The notes under the pieces were generated by a model, which made no database searches, was not told the origin of the DNA, and was given only the letters and a program-made list of their open reading frames with translations. Positions 26,001 through 34,779 of a stretch of 64,000 nt of DNA are shown here, in pieces. The stretch lies in contig NZ_JAMQAW010000007.1 of NCBI RefSeq assembly GCF_023701525.1, positions 108,181 to 172,180 of the forward strand, in the 5' to 3' direction. Position 1 is the first letter of the stretch, and each line of letters starts with the position of its first letter. This DNA is from Streptomyces albipurpureus (GTDB taxonomy: Bacteria; Actinomycetota; Actinomycetes; Streptomycetales; Streptomycetaceae). Position numbers and translations under genes: made by a program.

Positions 26001-27005
26001 GCGCTGCTCCTACCTCGATGAATAAAGCCGGTGTTAAGTCTCGTCTGCACCGTGCCGAGGTTTCCAAACGTCCGGACCGCCTGATCATCGCCGGCGGGGC
26101 AGCTCTGGCGGGCAGCCGGTTTCGTCGCGGTACAGCCATGGGCTTCGTCGTGGTACAGCCGCCCCATGTGGTGTTCGGGTGGCACCGTGCCGCGCGGGTG
26201 GACACAGGTGGACAAGTGCATGGCAGGCCGGCCGACTTGGTCACACTGATCGCTGTCCAAACGATCCGGATTCGCCCTCACGGCTCACTCGCGTCAGGTG
26301 GGGGCTTGGAGGCGGCGAACCAGGGACCGTCAGCCTCTGCGTGGAGTTCCTGTTCCTTTCCCGTCGCCTCCTGCCGGAGCGCGACGGTGTGCCGCGCGGT
26401 GGTGCGGGAGGCTTCGACATCGGCGGTGCGGGCCCATCTGGTCCGGGAGACGGGTTCGCCGGGTGCGGGTCCTGGCACTGGCGAACAGCGCCAGGATCGT
26501 GAGCGAGGACCCGCGGCAACCGAGTCCGCCCGCTCCGATTCACCCGATTGCCCGCAGTACATCGCAGAGCCCCCGCAGCAGGCACTGACCGTGCTCAGGC
26601 GCACGCCCAAACATCGCGGATGCCGTACCCCGGGGACAGCAGGAGGACATGGATGCGGGAATCTCTGCGTCAAAGGGGCGCTGAGCAGGGTCGATGCAGG
26701 GAGCACTAGGTCGCTGGAGGGGGTCGGTGCTCGGGACAGGAGCGCGGGAACGCATGAGCTCCGCCCAAGAAGGTGGGACAGAAATGCGGGTTCCTGGTGT
26801 CCATGAGCAGTGTGACCAGGCGAAATGTGCAGACATGACGGTCACTGCGGCTAGCCGGTCACGGGGACACCGACGCGGATTAGGCGCTGAACGGGGTCGT
26901 GAGGCAGCCCCGAATGCTGCAACATCCTCCTACGAAGGCGTCGGCAACCCGCCTTGAGCGCACGCCTTCTACCCACTCGCAGTACATCCATCTGGAGTTA
27001 GACCC
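26001..27005. other. Kilobase without an intact gene
   Basis: Only the coding-like remnant at 26278-26475 was noticed. The rest shows open frames typical of GC-rich non-coding or decayed DNA. Confidence 0.4.
26278..26475 (-). pseudogene. Coding-like remnant, unrecognised
   Basis: The minus frame RTRWARTADVEASRTTARHT, VALRQEATGKEQELHAEADG and PWFAASKPPPDASEP has the third-position GC bias of real genes and a plausible coiled-coil pattern, but no start or family. Probably the 3' end of a lost gene. Confidence 0.25.
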
Positions 27006-27230
27006 GTGAGCAACCCGACCTGCGGCACGTCCTGCGTCGTGCCGACTCCCCTCAAAGCCACTGAAGTAGTGGTCCTCATCGTCATCGTCATCGCCGCGGC
27101 GGCCTTAGCCCTCGCCGGCTTCCAGTCCGTGGGCGTGATCGTCCTGACCGCCGAGGCATCAGTCCTCGGAGTTCAGCTGCTACGCCGACTGCGAAGTAGC
27201 CGCTGTACGCCGGGATCCGCGGAGGCATAA
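27006..27230 (+). CDS. Small single-helix membrane protein
   Basis: A GTG at 27006 with GGAG 8 nt upstream gives 74 residues: a short N-tail with two cysteines (NPTCGTSCVVPTP), one or two membrane helices (EVVVLIVIVIAAAALALAGF, QSVGVIVLTAEASVLGV), and a basic tail RRLRSSRCTPG. Only 5 nt separate its stop from the start of the double-HTH gene, so the two are surely co-transcribed. No family recognised. A membrane partner or anchor for the DNA-binding protein is the obvious guess, unproven. Confidence 0.7.
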   Translation: MSNPTCGTSCVVPTPLKATEVVVLIVIVIAAAALALAGFQSVGVIVLTAEASVLGVQLLRRLRSSRCTPGSAEA

Positions 27231-27235
27231 CTCCC

Positions 27236-28588
27236 ATGGGGCGCAGGGAGAACCCGATCGTTCAGTGCAGCAAGTCTTTGCTCGCCCTGGCGACCTGGCT
27301 GCGCGCCGGCCGTGAGGAGGCGGGGCTGACTTATCACCAACTCGCCTCCCACACCGGCTTCAGCGCCGACACTCTTTCGCGCGCCGCTTCCGGACGCAGC
27401 GTCCCGCGAAACCGGAGCGTGGTCGTCGCGTACGCCCAGGCATGCGGCCGCAGCCCCAAGGAGGCCGAACGCCTGTGGAACTACGCCCGACGGGACGAAG
27501 CGCGAGCCCAGGGCGTACTCAATGGAAACCGCAGTGGAGGCCACATAAGCGTCGTGAAGGACTTCGCAGACCTCCACTCCGCCATCGTCGACCTGTACCA
27601 GGACAACGGAAGCCCGCCCCTGCGGTGCCTTGACCCGCGCACCGGAGGCCTCGGGCGGCTACCTCGTAGCACGGTTGGACGAGTCCTCAAGGGCCAATCC
27701 ACGCCCAGCCGCCGATTCGTCCTCGCATTCGCCGAGGCGTGCGGTGCGCGCCGGGCAGACCTGGAGGAATGGGGGAAGGCGTGGGACCGCGCCGACGCCG
27801 ATCGCAGGAACACCCGGGCTCGCCGTATGAGAACGGGACGCCCGCAGAACCTTCTCACCAGGCACGATCGCGTTACCCCCCGCGACCTCCAGTTGCTCAT
27901 GAGCGACCTTGAGTTGGCGGCACGCAAGGCACCCGGGCTGAAGTTTCTGGTGGCCATCCCCGATCCGAACGAGACGAGACCACAGCAGTCCGCTCGCATG
28001 GCCCGCGAGCTCCTGGTCGACCAGGCACAGCGACGAGGTGAACTCACCTGCCCTCAGTGCCGACGGCCCTCGCTCGGCTACGACAACGTGAAGGGGTGGA
28101 CCGCGGTCCTCTGCGGCAACTGCTCCGCCGAGCAGGCGGGGTCGCTCCTTCCCTCCCACGAGGAACCGCCCCTCGCTCCTTCGGCCTCTCTTTGGCCCAC
28201 TCCGCACTCTGTCCCGTCTGCCGCACCCCGACCAACGTGGTACCCGGTCCCCCCGCATTCGCCCGCCCGGGCACACCCCGCGGACACGCAGACCCTGGAA
28301 CTCAAGGTCCCCCCGGACGTTCAGCCCACACCGCTGCCACGCCGGATACCCCAGGCCGACTGGCCTGACCCGGTCGACCCGACTCCCGCGCACCCCCTCG
28401 ACACTGACAGCCTCGTCACTCTTGTCGACCCACTGCCGCCCGCGATCAACGGTCCCGCGCACCCTGCACCGCCTGACCTCGCACGTTCCGAGACCCCCTT
28501 GACCCCCCGTGTCCGCATCAGAACTCCCGGAAGCAGACCAAGCCCGACCATTGACTTGCGTCGGCCATTCAAGCGTGATGATGACTGA
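27236..28588 (+). CDS. Double helix-turn-helix, zinc-ribbon, Pro-rich regulator-like protein
   Basis: A 450-residue cytoplasmic protein of unusual build. Residues 16-82 form an XRE/Cro-type HTH (AGLTYHQLASHTGFSADTLS). Residues 110-185 hold a second, similar HTH (RLPRSTVGRVLKGQSTPSRR, FVLAFAEACGARRADLEEW). After a basic helical linker (DLQLLMSDLELAARKAPGL, near 218-235) comes a zinc ribbon with C272, C275, C293 and C296 (CPQC and CGNC). The last 150 residues are Pro-rich and disordered. This fits actinobacterial regulators that decide development or plasmid functions, but I know no named family with exactly this order. It follows the small membrane gene by 5 nt, with GGAGG 10 nt before the ATG. 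Confidence 0.8.
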   Translation: MGRRENPIVQCSKSLLALATWLRAGREEAGLTYHQLASHTGFSADTLSRAASGRSVPRNRSVVVAYAQACGRSPKEAERLWNYARRDEARAQGVLNGNRSGGHISVVKDFADLHSAIVDLYQDNGSPPLRCLDPRTGGLGRLPRSTVGRVLKGQSTPSRRFVLAFAEACGARRADLEEWGKAWDRADADRRNTRARRMRTGRPQNLLTRHDRVTPRDLQLLMSDLELAARKAPGLKFLVAIPDPNETRPQQSARMARELLVDQAQRRGELTCPQCRRPSLGYDNVKGWTAVLCGNCSAEQAGSLLPSHEEPPLAPSASLWPTPHSVPSAAPRPTWYPVPPHSPARAHPADTQTLELKVPPDVQPTPLPRRIPQADWPDPVDPTPAHPLDTDSLVTLVDPLPPAINGPAHPAPPDLARSETPLTPRVRIRTPGSRPSPTIDLRRPFKRDDD

Positions 28589-28665
28589 CCCATGGTGTTG
28601 CTCTTCCGGCTCATGTGCCCTTCACCCGTAGCAGATACGGAACAGTCCGCGACGGTTGACCCGCT

Positions 28666-28863
28666 GTGTCTGAAGACGCGTATGAGTGTGGCGGGTACGG
28701 CGCCTGGTCAACCGACCGAGCCCGCGAACTCCCCAGAGCGGCAGGCAAGGACACAGCCCAGCCCCCCCCCATAGCCGAGACCAGGGAGGACGGAGGATTC
28801 ACCGAGGTCTGGGAAGGCCTCAGATACCAAGAGGAAGTCGTCAGGAACGTCTCAGACCAGTGA
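28666..28863 (+). CDS. Possible small acidic protein
   Basis: A GTG at 28666 opens 65 residues (MSEDAYECGGYGAWSTDRAR to YQEEVVRNVSDQ). Composition is protein-like and acidic, but the ribosome site is poor and no homolog is known to me. It lies 77 nt after the double-HTH gene on the same strand and might belong to that unit. Confidence 0.3.
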   Translation: MSEDAYECGGYGAWSTDRARELPRAAGKDTAQPPPIAETREDGGFTEVWEGLRYQEEVVRNVSDQ

Positions 28864-28970
28864 ATGGCAAGAGCGAGCAGAGCAAAAGGGGAAAGCGGAG
28901 CAGGGCCAAGAAGAGGTGGGAAGGCACGGGGAACGAGCAGATCAAGGCAAGTACTCGTCCCCCGTGCTGG

Positions 28971-29987
28971 TCACGAACTCGGGCCTGCCGTATGAACGGG
29001 TACGGGCTCGCTCGGTTGCGGATGCTGTGGATGACGGCCGGGGCCGAGAGGAAGGCCTGCCAGCGGAGTGGGAGAGAGTGCGGCGTCTTCCTCCCCGGCT
29101 TCCAGAAGGGTGTCGGCGGCGCCCACGATCAGCGGGTCGGGCCGCCCGACCGCGGCGACGTCCTTGCGGTCGTAGTCGATGCGCGCCAGGAGGCTACGGA
29201 TCGCCTCCAGCCGAGCCCGCCGCTTGTCGTTGCTCTTGACGACGGTCCAGGGTGCGTGGTCGGTGTCGGTGGCCCGGAACATGTCGACCTTGGCGGTGGT
29301 GTACGCGTCCCACAGGTCCAGCGAGGCAAGGTCGGTAGGTGACAGCTTCCACTGACGCACCGGGTCGACCTGTCGGATCGCAAAGCGGGTGCGCTGCTCG
29401 GCGCGCGAGACGGAGAACCAGAACTTGACCAGCAGGATCCCGTCGGCCACCAGCATGTCCTCGAAGGCGGGGCACTGCCGCAGGAACAGCTCGTAGTCGT
29501 CCTGGGGGCAGAAGTCCATCACCCTCTCGACCCCGGCGCGGTTGTACCAGGAACGGTCGAAGAAGACCATCTCGCCGGCGGTCGGCAGATGGGTGACATA
29601 GCGCTGGAAGTACCACTGTCCGGCTTCCTGCTCGGTCGGCTTGTCCAAGGCGACGATTCGAGCCCCGCGCGGGTTGAGTCGCTCAGTGAACCGCTGAATC
29701 GTGCCTCCCTTCCCGGCAGCGTCCCTGCCCTCGCAGACCACCACCAGCCGCGCCCCCGTCTCCTTCACCCACCGCTGGAGTTTCAGCAGCTCGATCTGCA
29801 GAATCCGCTTGGTCCGCTCGTACTCCCCCCGGCCCACCTTCCGGTCGTACGGATAGTTCTCCTCCCAGGTACGTATCGAGGCGCCGTCCGAGTCCAACAG
29901 CACCGGCTGCTCCGGCCGATGGTCGTCCACGCTCAGTCCCGCCAACAGATCCTCGGCCTCGGGCCGCTCCGTCTCTCGCTCGTTCAC
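28971..29987 (-). CDS. ppk2: Polyphosphate kinase 2
   Basis: A 338-residue PPK2-family kinase that transfers phosphate between polyphosphate and nucleotides, favouring NDP or NMP phosphorylation. Walker A is GRDAAGKGGT (87-96), Walker B VFFDRSWYNRAGVE (141-154), and the lid arginines follow in SRAEQRTRFAIRQVDPVRQW. The single-domain form with YDRKVGRGEYERTKRILQ near the N-terminus is the class I PPK2 layout. The start is a GTG at 29987 with GGAGCGGGAG just before it. The last 50 residues after GRPDPLIVGAADTLL are a Pro-rich extension not needed for catalysis. Single gene, no phosphate-regulation box identified. Confidence 0.95.
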   Translation of the reverse strand: MNERETERPEAEDLLAGLSVDDHRPEQPVLLDSDGASIRTWEENYPYDRKVGRGEYERTKRILQIELLKLQRWVKETGARLVVVCEGRDAAGKGGTIQRFTERLNPRGARIVALDKPTEQEAGQWYFQRYVTHLPTAGEMVFFDRSWYNRAGVERVMDFCPQDDYELFLRQCPAFEDMLVADGILLVKFWFSVSRAEQRTRFAIRQVDPVRQWKLSPTDLASLDLWDAYTTAKVDMFRATDTDHAPWTVVKSNDKRRARLEAIRSLLARIDYDRKDVAAVGRPDPLIVGAADTLLEAGEEDAALSPTPLAGLPLGPGRHPQHPQPSEPVPVHTAGPSS

Positions 29988-30610
29988 CTCCCGCTCCTAC
30001 CCCCATGCACGTGATACCTGCCCCAAGATTCGAACGTTTCGCGCCACAATGTCGTGCCATGCCATAGACCGGCCCACTGTGCGGTGCAGCCACGGGTATG
30101 AAGACGGACGAGCCCGCGGCGAGCCCCTGAGCTGAGCCGGAACGGGGTAGACACATCGCCTTGGCCCGAACCGGCATGAGGCGATGGTCGCCGCGGGCCT
30201 CTACTCCGGGCACGATGCCGCCCACGGTATTGCTGCCGATCGCGTACCCGGCTGAGCTGATCCCGTATGTCACCGCGGGTACCGACGGAGGCCTTGCCGC
30301 GCACAAGCCCGCTCGGGACGCGGGCCTGACCTTCGCCGGCAACCAACGCCGGGGCAGGCAGCAGGAAGGTGACTGATGAGAGCCACTCCCCCGGCTGGCG
30401 TCGTCCGGAGCGCCCCGGTGCGCGGCGGAACCAGCCCCTCCGCGTGCCACCGCGGGCGGCCACAGGCCCTTGGCGATGGCATGGCCCGGGCATCCTCCCC
30501 CAGCCACCCGCCGCCGAATTGCTGCGCGGCCGCTATGCCCTCGGACCGGAGACCCGGGCGGTATCGCAGTACCACGGTGGACAACCGCCCAGGCCCGGCA
30601 CACGGAAAAG
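29988..30610. other. Gap upstream of ppk2, one doubtful small frame
   Basis: No recognised product. The only item with a possible start is the frame at 30369-30614 (listed separately). Confidence 0.35.
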
Positions 30611-30614
30611 CTGA
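30369..30614 (+). CDS. Doubtful 81-residue Pro/Arg-rich protein
   Basis: GTG 30369 follows GCAGGAAG closely, the frame (TDESHSPGWRRPERPGARRN onward) has fair third-position GC, and its stop falls exactly on a strong terminator at 30611. That last fact is the main support. No homolog known; it could be a remnant. Confidence 0.3.
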   Translation: MTDESHSPGWRRPERPGARRNQPLRVPPRAATGPWRWHGPGILPQPPAAELLRGRYALGPETRAVSQYHGGQPPRPGTRKS

Positions 30615-30644
30615 GGGTCCCCACCCGCTGGTGAGGACCCTCAG
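30611..30644. terminator. Hairpin terminator
   Basis: CTGAGGGTCC (30611-30620) pairs with GGACCCTCAG (30635-30644), and inner CACC/GGTG closes loop CGCT. Perfect apart from one internal C/A mismatch. It points to a rightward transcription unit ending here. Confidence 0.7.
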
Positions 30645-30800
30645 TGGTCTGCGCGCCCGTCGCGTGATGTGACGACGTTGTCTCCGTCGTGGCAACGCCT
30701 ACGATCGGGTTGCCGGGGCGAACATGCAGGTGCCCTGCTACAGGTCACCTATGGCGTGTACGGCGGCGCCCGCGGCCGGTCACGGAGTCGCCAGCGCTTC

Positions 30801-30830
30801 GTGCTGGTGCTGGTGCTGGTGCTGGTGCTG
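30801..30830. repeat. Five tandem copies of hexamer GTGCTG
   Basis: Exact 6-bp units fill 30801-30830, 9 nt short of the stop of the small secreted protein gene on the minus strand. A change in copy number would shift spacing but no frame. Confidence 0.9.
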
Positions 30831-30838
30831 TCGGAGTG

Positions 30839-31105
30839 TCAGACACGCCAGATGCGAAGGTGGTACCGCTGTGTGGTGGCGTTGAAGGCGCACTCATAGA
30901 TGGACGCGCCGCCCCAGCTCACAAACCAACGGCCGGCATGGTCACACTCGGCCGGGGTGGCGTAGTCGCCCCGGGGCGACCAGTTCGTCGGCCCGACCAC
31001 CGACGCGGCCTGGGGGGCGGCCTGGGCCGTCGGAGCGGTCATGAGTCCGGCACCTGCCATGGCCGCCGCGACGGTCACGGTGGCGAATACCTTGCGAACA
31101 GACAT
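30839..31105 (-). CDS. Small secreted protein
   Basis: From ATG 31105, with GAGGGAGGG 9 nt upstream, 88 residues are made. A Sec signal peptide (KVFATVTVAAAMAGAGLMTA, cleavage near PTAQA-AP) leaves a mature part of about 58 residues with two cysteines (AECDHAGRW and SIYECAF), rich in aromatic residues (WSPRGDY, WFVSWGG, YHLRIWRV). Likely a disulfide-bonded extracellular peptide domain; a longer in-frame start is unlikely because it would lack a signal at its N-terminus. Unknown family. Upstream lies an unusually AT-rich stretch. Confidence 0.75.
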   Translation of the reverse strand: MSVRKVFATVTVAAAMAGAGLMTAPTAQAAPQAASVVGPTNWSPRGDYATPAECDHAGRWFVSWGGASIYECAFNATTQRYHLRIWRV

Positions 31106-31912
31106 GAGGTTGAGCCCTCCCTCGTCGTCTTCGCCCTCGGGGTCCCTGCCCCGGTGGCGAAAAGAAGAGTGCTCTTGCGTATCGGCCGAATCAACAGGAA
31201 GCGCATATTCTATTCTGAATTGGCTTATATATTGATAATCCGGCCGATAATATGCGTGCGGCACGCAGATGGCGGGGCTTACTCGTGTAGCTGAGTTCCA
31301 CGCCGACATCACAGCCGTCATGACGACGAGTCAGAGGGGTTCAGTTCCGGATAGGTCCGGACCATTATGGCGAACCGATCGAGATCCGGCCGGTCATGAG
31401 CGAGGACTTCACGGCACGACCGGCCGACCCCCACGACGCCCGGCGCGGGCAGCGCGCTGCCCGGACCGATGAGCGATGGACCGATGAACGGCGTGGCCGG
31501 ACATGACCATGGACGCCCCCAAGCCCCAGTAGCGCGTCCCGGGCGGAACCACTCCTTGAAGCGCACGTTGCCGTGGGAGGCGCCGTGGGTGACCATCTCT
31601 GCGGCAGCGGGGTCCCTGAGTGCCCGCGGGCACATGTCGCGGCCGCCCACGCCGGATCGGCGGGCCCCGGACCGAGCCGCCGACCGCTGTTGATCGAACC
31701 TGCCCCACCCCTCTTACGCCTTTTACGCGCCGATCCGGAACCTGGCGACGGTGGCGAACACGCCACCCCCACAGCTGTACGTCCACTCCTCGTGGGACGA
31801 ATGCGGGTTCGCTGGCGGTATGAACGGCGGTACCGCCCGTCGGCGTACATGCGGTGGCCGTTCCGAGGATGATGCGGGCGGCGGTCGCCCCCCGCCCGGT
31901 CAAGCGAGATCT
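31106..31912. other. Intergenic region with AT-rich island, no intact gene
   Basis: Bases 31191-31257 are far richer in A and T than anything else here and contain the inverted repeat CGCATATT (31202-31209) / AATATGCG (31249-31256). From 31320 to 31912 only decayed-looking frames are present. Confidence 0.5.
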
Positions 31913-33619
31913 CTAGGAGATCACCGAGGATGTTGCCGTGGGGGCGGTTCCGTCGGCGGCCGGTTCGGCGTCGGGTGTGCCGCCGCCCCGGTTCCTGGCG
32001 TGCCCGCCGGGGGTGGATGTGCCGCGGGAGGCCCTGGCCTCGGCGAGGACCGCTCGGCGGAAGGTGCGGCTGCGGCCCCCGCAGTCCGCGCAGATCGCCG
32101 GGCTGCCCTCGGCGGAGGGGTCGCGGTCCATCTCCGCGGCGATGTAGGAGTGGTCGCAGCGGTGGCAGCGCACCCGGGTCTCCCAGATGTCGTCCACCTC
32201 GTCCCGGGGGTCGAGCCCTCGGCGCAGCACCGGGGAGTTGGCGACGCGCAGGGCCAGCAGATAGAGCACGATGCTGAGGACGAAGGTCAGCGGCGATGAC
32301 CAGGTAGTGCCGAAGGTGCCGGTGAATTCGAGGACCATGATGCCGGTGAGCGAGGACACCAGCCACACCACTGCTCCCGGGGCGATGGTGGCGACGCGTC
32401 CGGGGCGGAACTCGGGCAGCCCGTCACGGTCGCCCTGGCGGTGCAGGACGATGTGGGTGAGCATGATGCCGACCCAGCCGACGACGAACGCGCCCTGCCA
32501 CGCGAGTGCGGTGAGCACGTAGCTGAGCACATCGGTGAGCATGATCAGGTAGGTGACGAGGCTGGCGATCGCCAGGGCGGCGACGCGCGGTATGCGGATG
32601 TGGAAGAGCCGGGCGACCGTGGCTTCCAGGTTGGTGGAGGCGACGTAGTAGTTGGCGGTGTTGATTCGCGACTGGGTCAGCCAGACGACCCCCAGTCCCC
32701 AGACGCCCATCAGGCCCACGATGGTGTCACCGATCGCCGTCTCGGTGGGCGCGCCCGCCTTGTTGGCGACCAGGACCAGGAAGATGCCGATCATTCCGTT
32801 GACGAAGTAGCAGAAGAGGTAGAAGACGGGGCCGAAGGTGACGACGCCGTGGTAGCGGCTGTCCTTCGGCTTGCCGAAGCGGCCGAAGTCGATCGTGTAC
32901 ATCATGAACACGAACACACCCATGTAGACGAAGAACGCGTACATCCAGCCCGGCGCCCCGAGGTCCGGGGTGATGTCGGGGGTGTGGGTCAGCCAGCCGG
33001 AGGGCGGGTACTCCCGTACCGCCAGGATGATCACGATCATCAGGCCGGTCCAGTACAGCGGGAGCAGTGCCCCGTTGAACTTGTCGAGCCAGCGCCGTAC
33101 ACCGCCGATGGCCATGGGGACGTTGCTGAGGATCGAGATCGCGTACCAGACCTTGATGTCGAGGACACCGGTGTAGGCGTGGAGGGCGTGGGCGATGACG
33201 GAGCCCTCGAAGACGGCGTAGTAGATGGCCGTCGCCGCCAGGACGAGTGGAGCGAGCACGGAGCCGATGTACCCGAAGACCCGCTGAGAGATCAGGGCCA
33301 CGGTCAGCCCGGTACGGGCCGCGTACGAGGAGAAGAAGTAGTTGACTGCTCCGAAGACGGCGACGGCGAGCAGGATGCCGATCAGGGTGTTGACGGTGCC
33401 GACCGTCACGGCCAGCGTGGCGGCCGTGACGAGGTAGAACATGCCACTGACCAGCGCGTACCAGGTCATGGTCAGCGACAGGCGGCCACTGCGCCAGGTG
33501 AGCGGAACGATATGGGTGGAGTAGTCCTCATTCGTCGCCTCCTTTACGACCCGGGGGTCGTCGGTATAGGAGACGTCGAGGGGGACAGGGGTAGAGACGT
33601 CCGCACGTGAAGAAGTCAC
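31913..33619 (-). CDS. NCS1-family nucleobase/cytosine-purine permease with C-terminal zinc ribbon
   Basis: A 568-residue transporter from GTG 33619 (SD AGGA, 6 nt spacing). Twelve membrane helices typical of NCS1 proteins run from about 40 to 480, with family signatures WYALVSGMFYLVTAATLAVT, NVPMAIGGVRRWLDKFNGAL and VYMGVFVFMMYTIDFGRFG. NCS1 carriers import purines, pyrimidines, allantoin, hydantoins or vitamins by cation symport. Unusually, the cytoplasmic tail carries CHRC (485-488) and CADC (510-513), a zinc ribbon, followed by a disordered Gly/Pro end. It is read away from a RidA-GntR-transferase gene set 1.2 kb off, which may share its pathway. Substrate not assignable. Confidence 0.88.
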   Translation of the reverse strand: MTSSRADVSTPVPLDVSYTDDPRVVKEATNEDYSTHIVPLTWRSGRLSLTMTWYALVSGMFYLVTAATLAVTVGTVNTLIGILLAVAVFGAVNYFFSSYAARTGLTVALISQRVFGYIGSVLAPLVLAATAIYYAVFEGSVIAHALHAYTGVLDIKVWYAISILSNVPMAIGGVRRWLDKFNGALLPLYWTGLMIVIILAVREYPPSGWLTHTPDITPDLGAPGWMYAFFVYMGVFVFMMYTIDFGRFGKPKDSRYHGVVTFGPVFYLFCYFVNGMIGIFLVLVANKAGAPTETAIGDTIVGLMGVWGLGVVWLTQSRINTANYYVASTNLEATVARLFHIRIPRVAALAIASLVTYLIMLTDVLSYVLTALAWQGAFVVGWVGIMLTHIVLHRQGDRDGLPEFRPGRVATIAPGAVVWLVSSLTGIMVLEFTGTFGTTWSSPLTFVLSIVLYLLALRVANSPVLRRGLDPRDEVDDIWETRVRCHRCDHSYIAAEMDRDPSAEGSPAICADCGGRSRTFRRAVLAEARASRGTSTPGGHARNRGGGTPDAEPAADGTAPTATSSVIS

Positions 33620-33869
33620 GGGAAGTCCTCGGGGAAGGCCGCCAGATAGCGGGGCGGGGAGCGTCGTGCGAGATCGACGCGGGGCAGCTTGGTCGGCCTT
33701 GAGGCCTTCCGGCATGGGCGGCCTCGTGTGGCCAAGCTCAGGGCCGACGAGCCCATTTGTCAACGGTCTCGGGTGAAAATTCCGCAAATTCAATGGAAAT
33801 CACCATTGAACGCGGCTTCTACCTACGGATTTCGTTGTGTCTGCCGAGGTCGGGCTGCCGGCAATGTGA

Positions 33870-34610
33870 TCGCGACGAGCGCCGGGGCGATCGCCGGGGC
33901 GCGGTCGGCTGCCGGCTCAGCGTGAAGCCACCCCCGAGGGCTCCGGCGACCAGCGCGAGTAAGGACGCAAAGGCGCGGACGGCGTTGCCCGGCGGAGCCA
34001 CTCGCGGCCGATTCGACCCAGCGGTCGGTGTGCCGGTGACGCATGTCGTCGTGATCCCGGCGACGGCGAACCGTCGCGCGCGAGCGGTCTGGAGGCCCGG
34101 CGCCGGGACCGCGACGAGCGCCGTGCCCCAGGACTCACCCGGGCGGATGTCGGCGGCGAACCGGCCCCCGAGGAGGGCCACTTGGCACATCAGGCGGACG
34201 ACGAGGGTGCTCGTGACGCGGCGCGGCCGCAGGCCGTCGGCGGGCAGGCCGCGGGTGAGCCGGAAGGCCATTGCCGAGCGGGCCGCGAACGCGCGTGTGG
34301 CGGACGCGGCGCGGGCGGCATACCGATCGATGGCGTGCGTCCCAGGATGCCGAACAGGACCAGGTCGCCGGTCATGTCGGCGGTGAAAACGCTCCTGAGG
34401 CCCAGTAGGCCAGAGCGCCCGCGGCGACGGTCAGCAGGAGCGGGAGAACATCAGCGAGCAGCCCTGCCCCCCGGTCGGCGGACCGCGCGGAAACGGGCAC
34501 GGCGGGCCCGGCAGGACGGGCGGGGAGCCCGCCGCTCCCGGGGTTCGCGCCGCTTCGAGCAGGACGGCGGGACCGGCCGGGGCATCGCCGGGTTGAGTGA
34601 GCACGCTGGC
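33870..34610 (-). pseudogene. YoaK/DUF1275 family membrane protein, multiply frameshifted
   Basis: Minus-strand pieces VFTADMTGDLVLFGILGRTP, RLTRGLPADGLRPRRVTSTL, VVRLMCQVALLGGRFAADIR, GESWGTALVAVPAPGLQTAR, GITTTCVTGT and RAFASLLALVAGALGGGFTL lie in order but in different frames and match the YoaK (DUF1275) pattern of six-helix membrane proteins. At least three frameshifts separate them, so no functional protein is made. The N-terminal part begins near 34607 (VLTQPGDAPAGPAVLLEAAR). Confidence 0.7.
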
Positions 34611-34715
34611 TGATCCTCCGTCTCCGTTGCCTGCCGGTTGCCGTTGCCGCGCACGGCGGCCGGGTGGCGGAAGGGCTTGACAGGGGGGAAAGCGTGTACG
34701 AACAATAAGCCCACT

Positions 34716-34726
34716 TGGTCGGACCA
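34716..34726. promoter_or_regulatory. FCD-GntR operator TGGTC-G-GACCA
   Basis: A perfect palindrome that fits the FadR-subfamily consensus TNGTNNNACNA, 53 nt before the RidA start. The FCD-type GntR gene 0.65 kb downstream is the obvious candidate to bind it, making an autoregulated operon. Confidence 0.65.
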
Positions 34727-34779
34727 TCTGACTATCTTGGCCCACCGGCAGGGCCGCTCGATCACCGAAGGCACAGCAC

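Noticed and set aside
30801..30830. Considered as a CRISPR-like or coding repeat
   Set aside because: Units are only 6 bp without spacers, outside any supported gene.
32441..33610. 389-codon plus-strand frame opposite the NCS1 permease
   Set aside because: Highly acidic repetitive composition typical of antisense to membrane-protein codons; the permease is clear.
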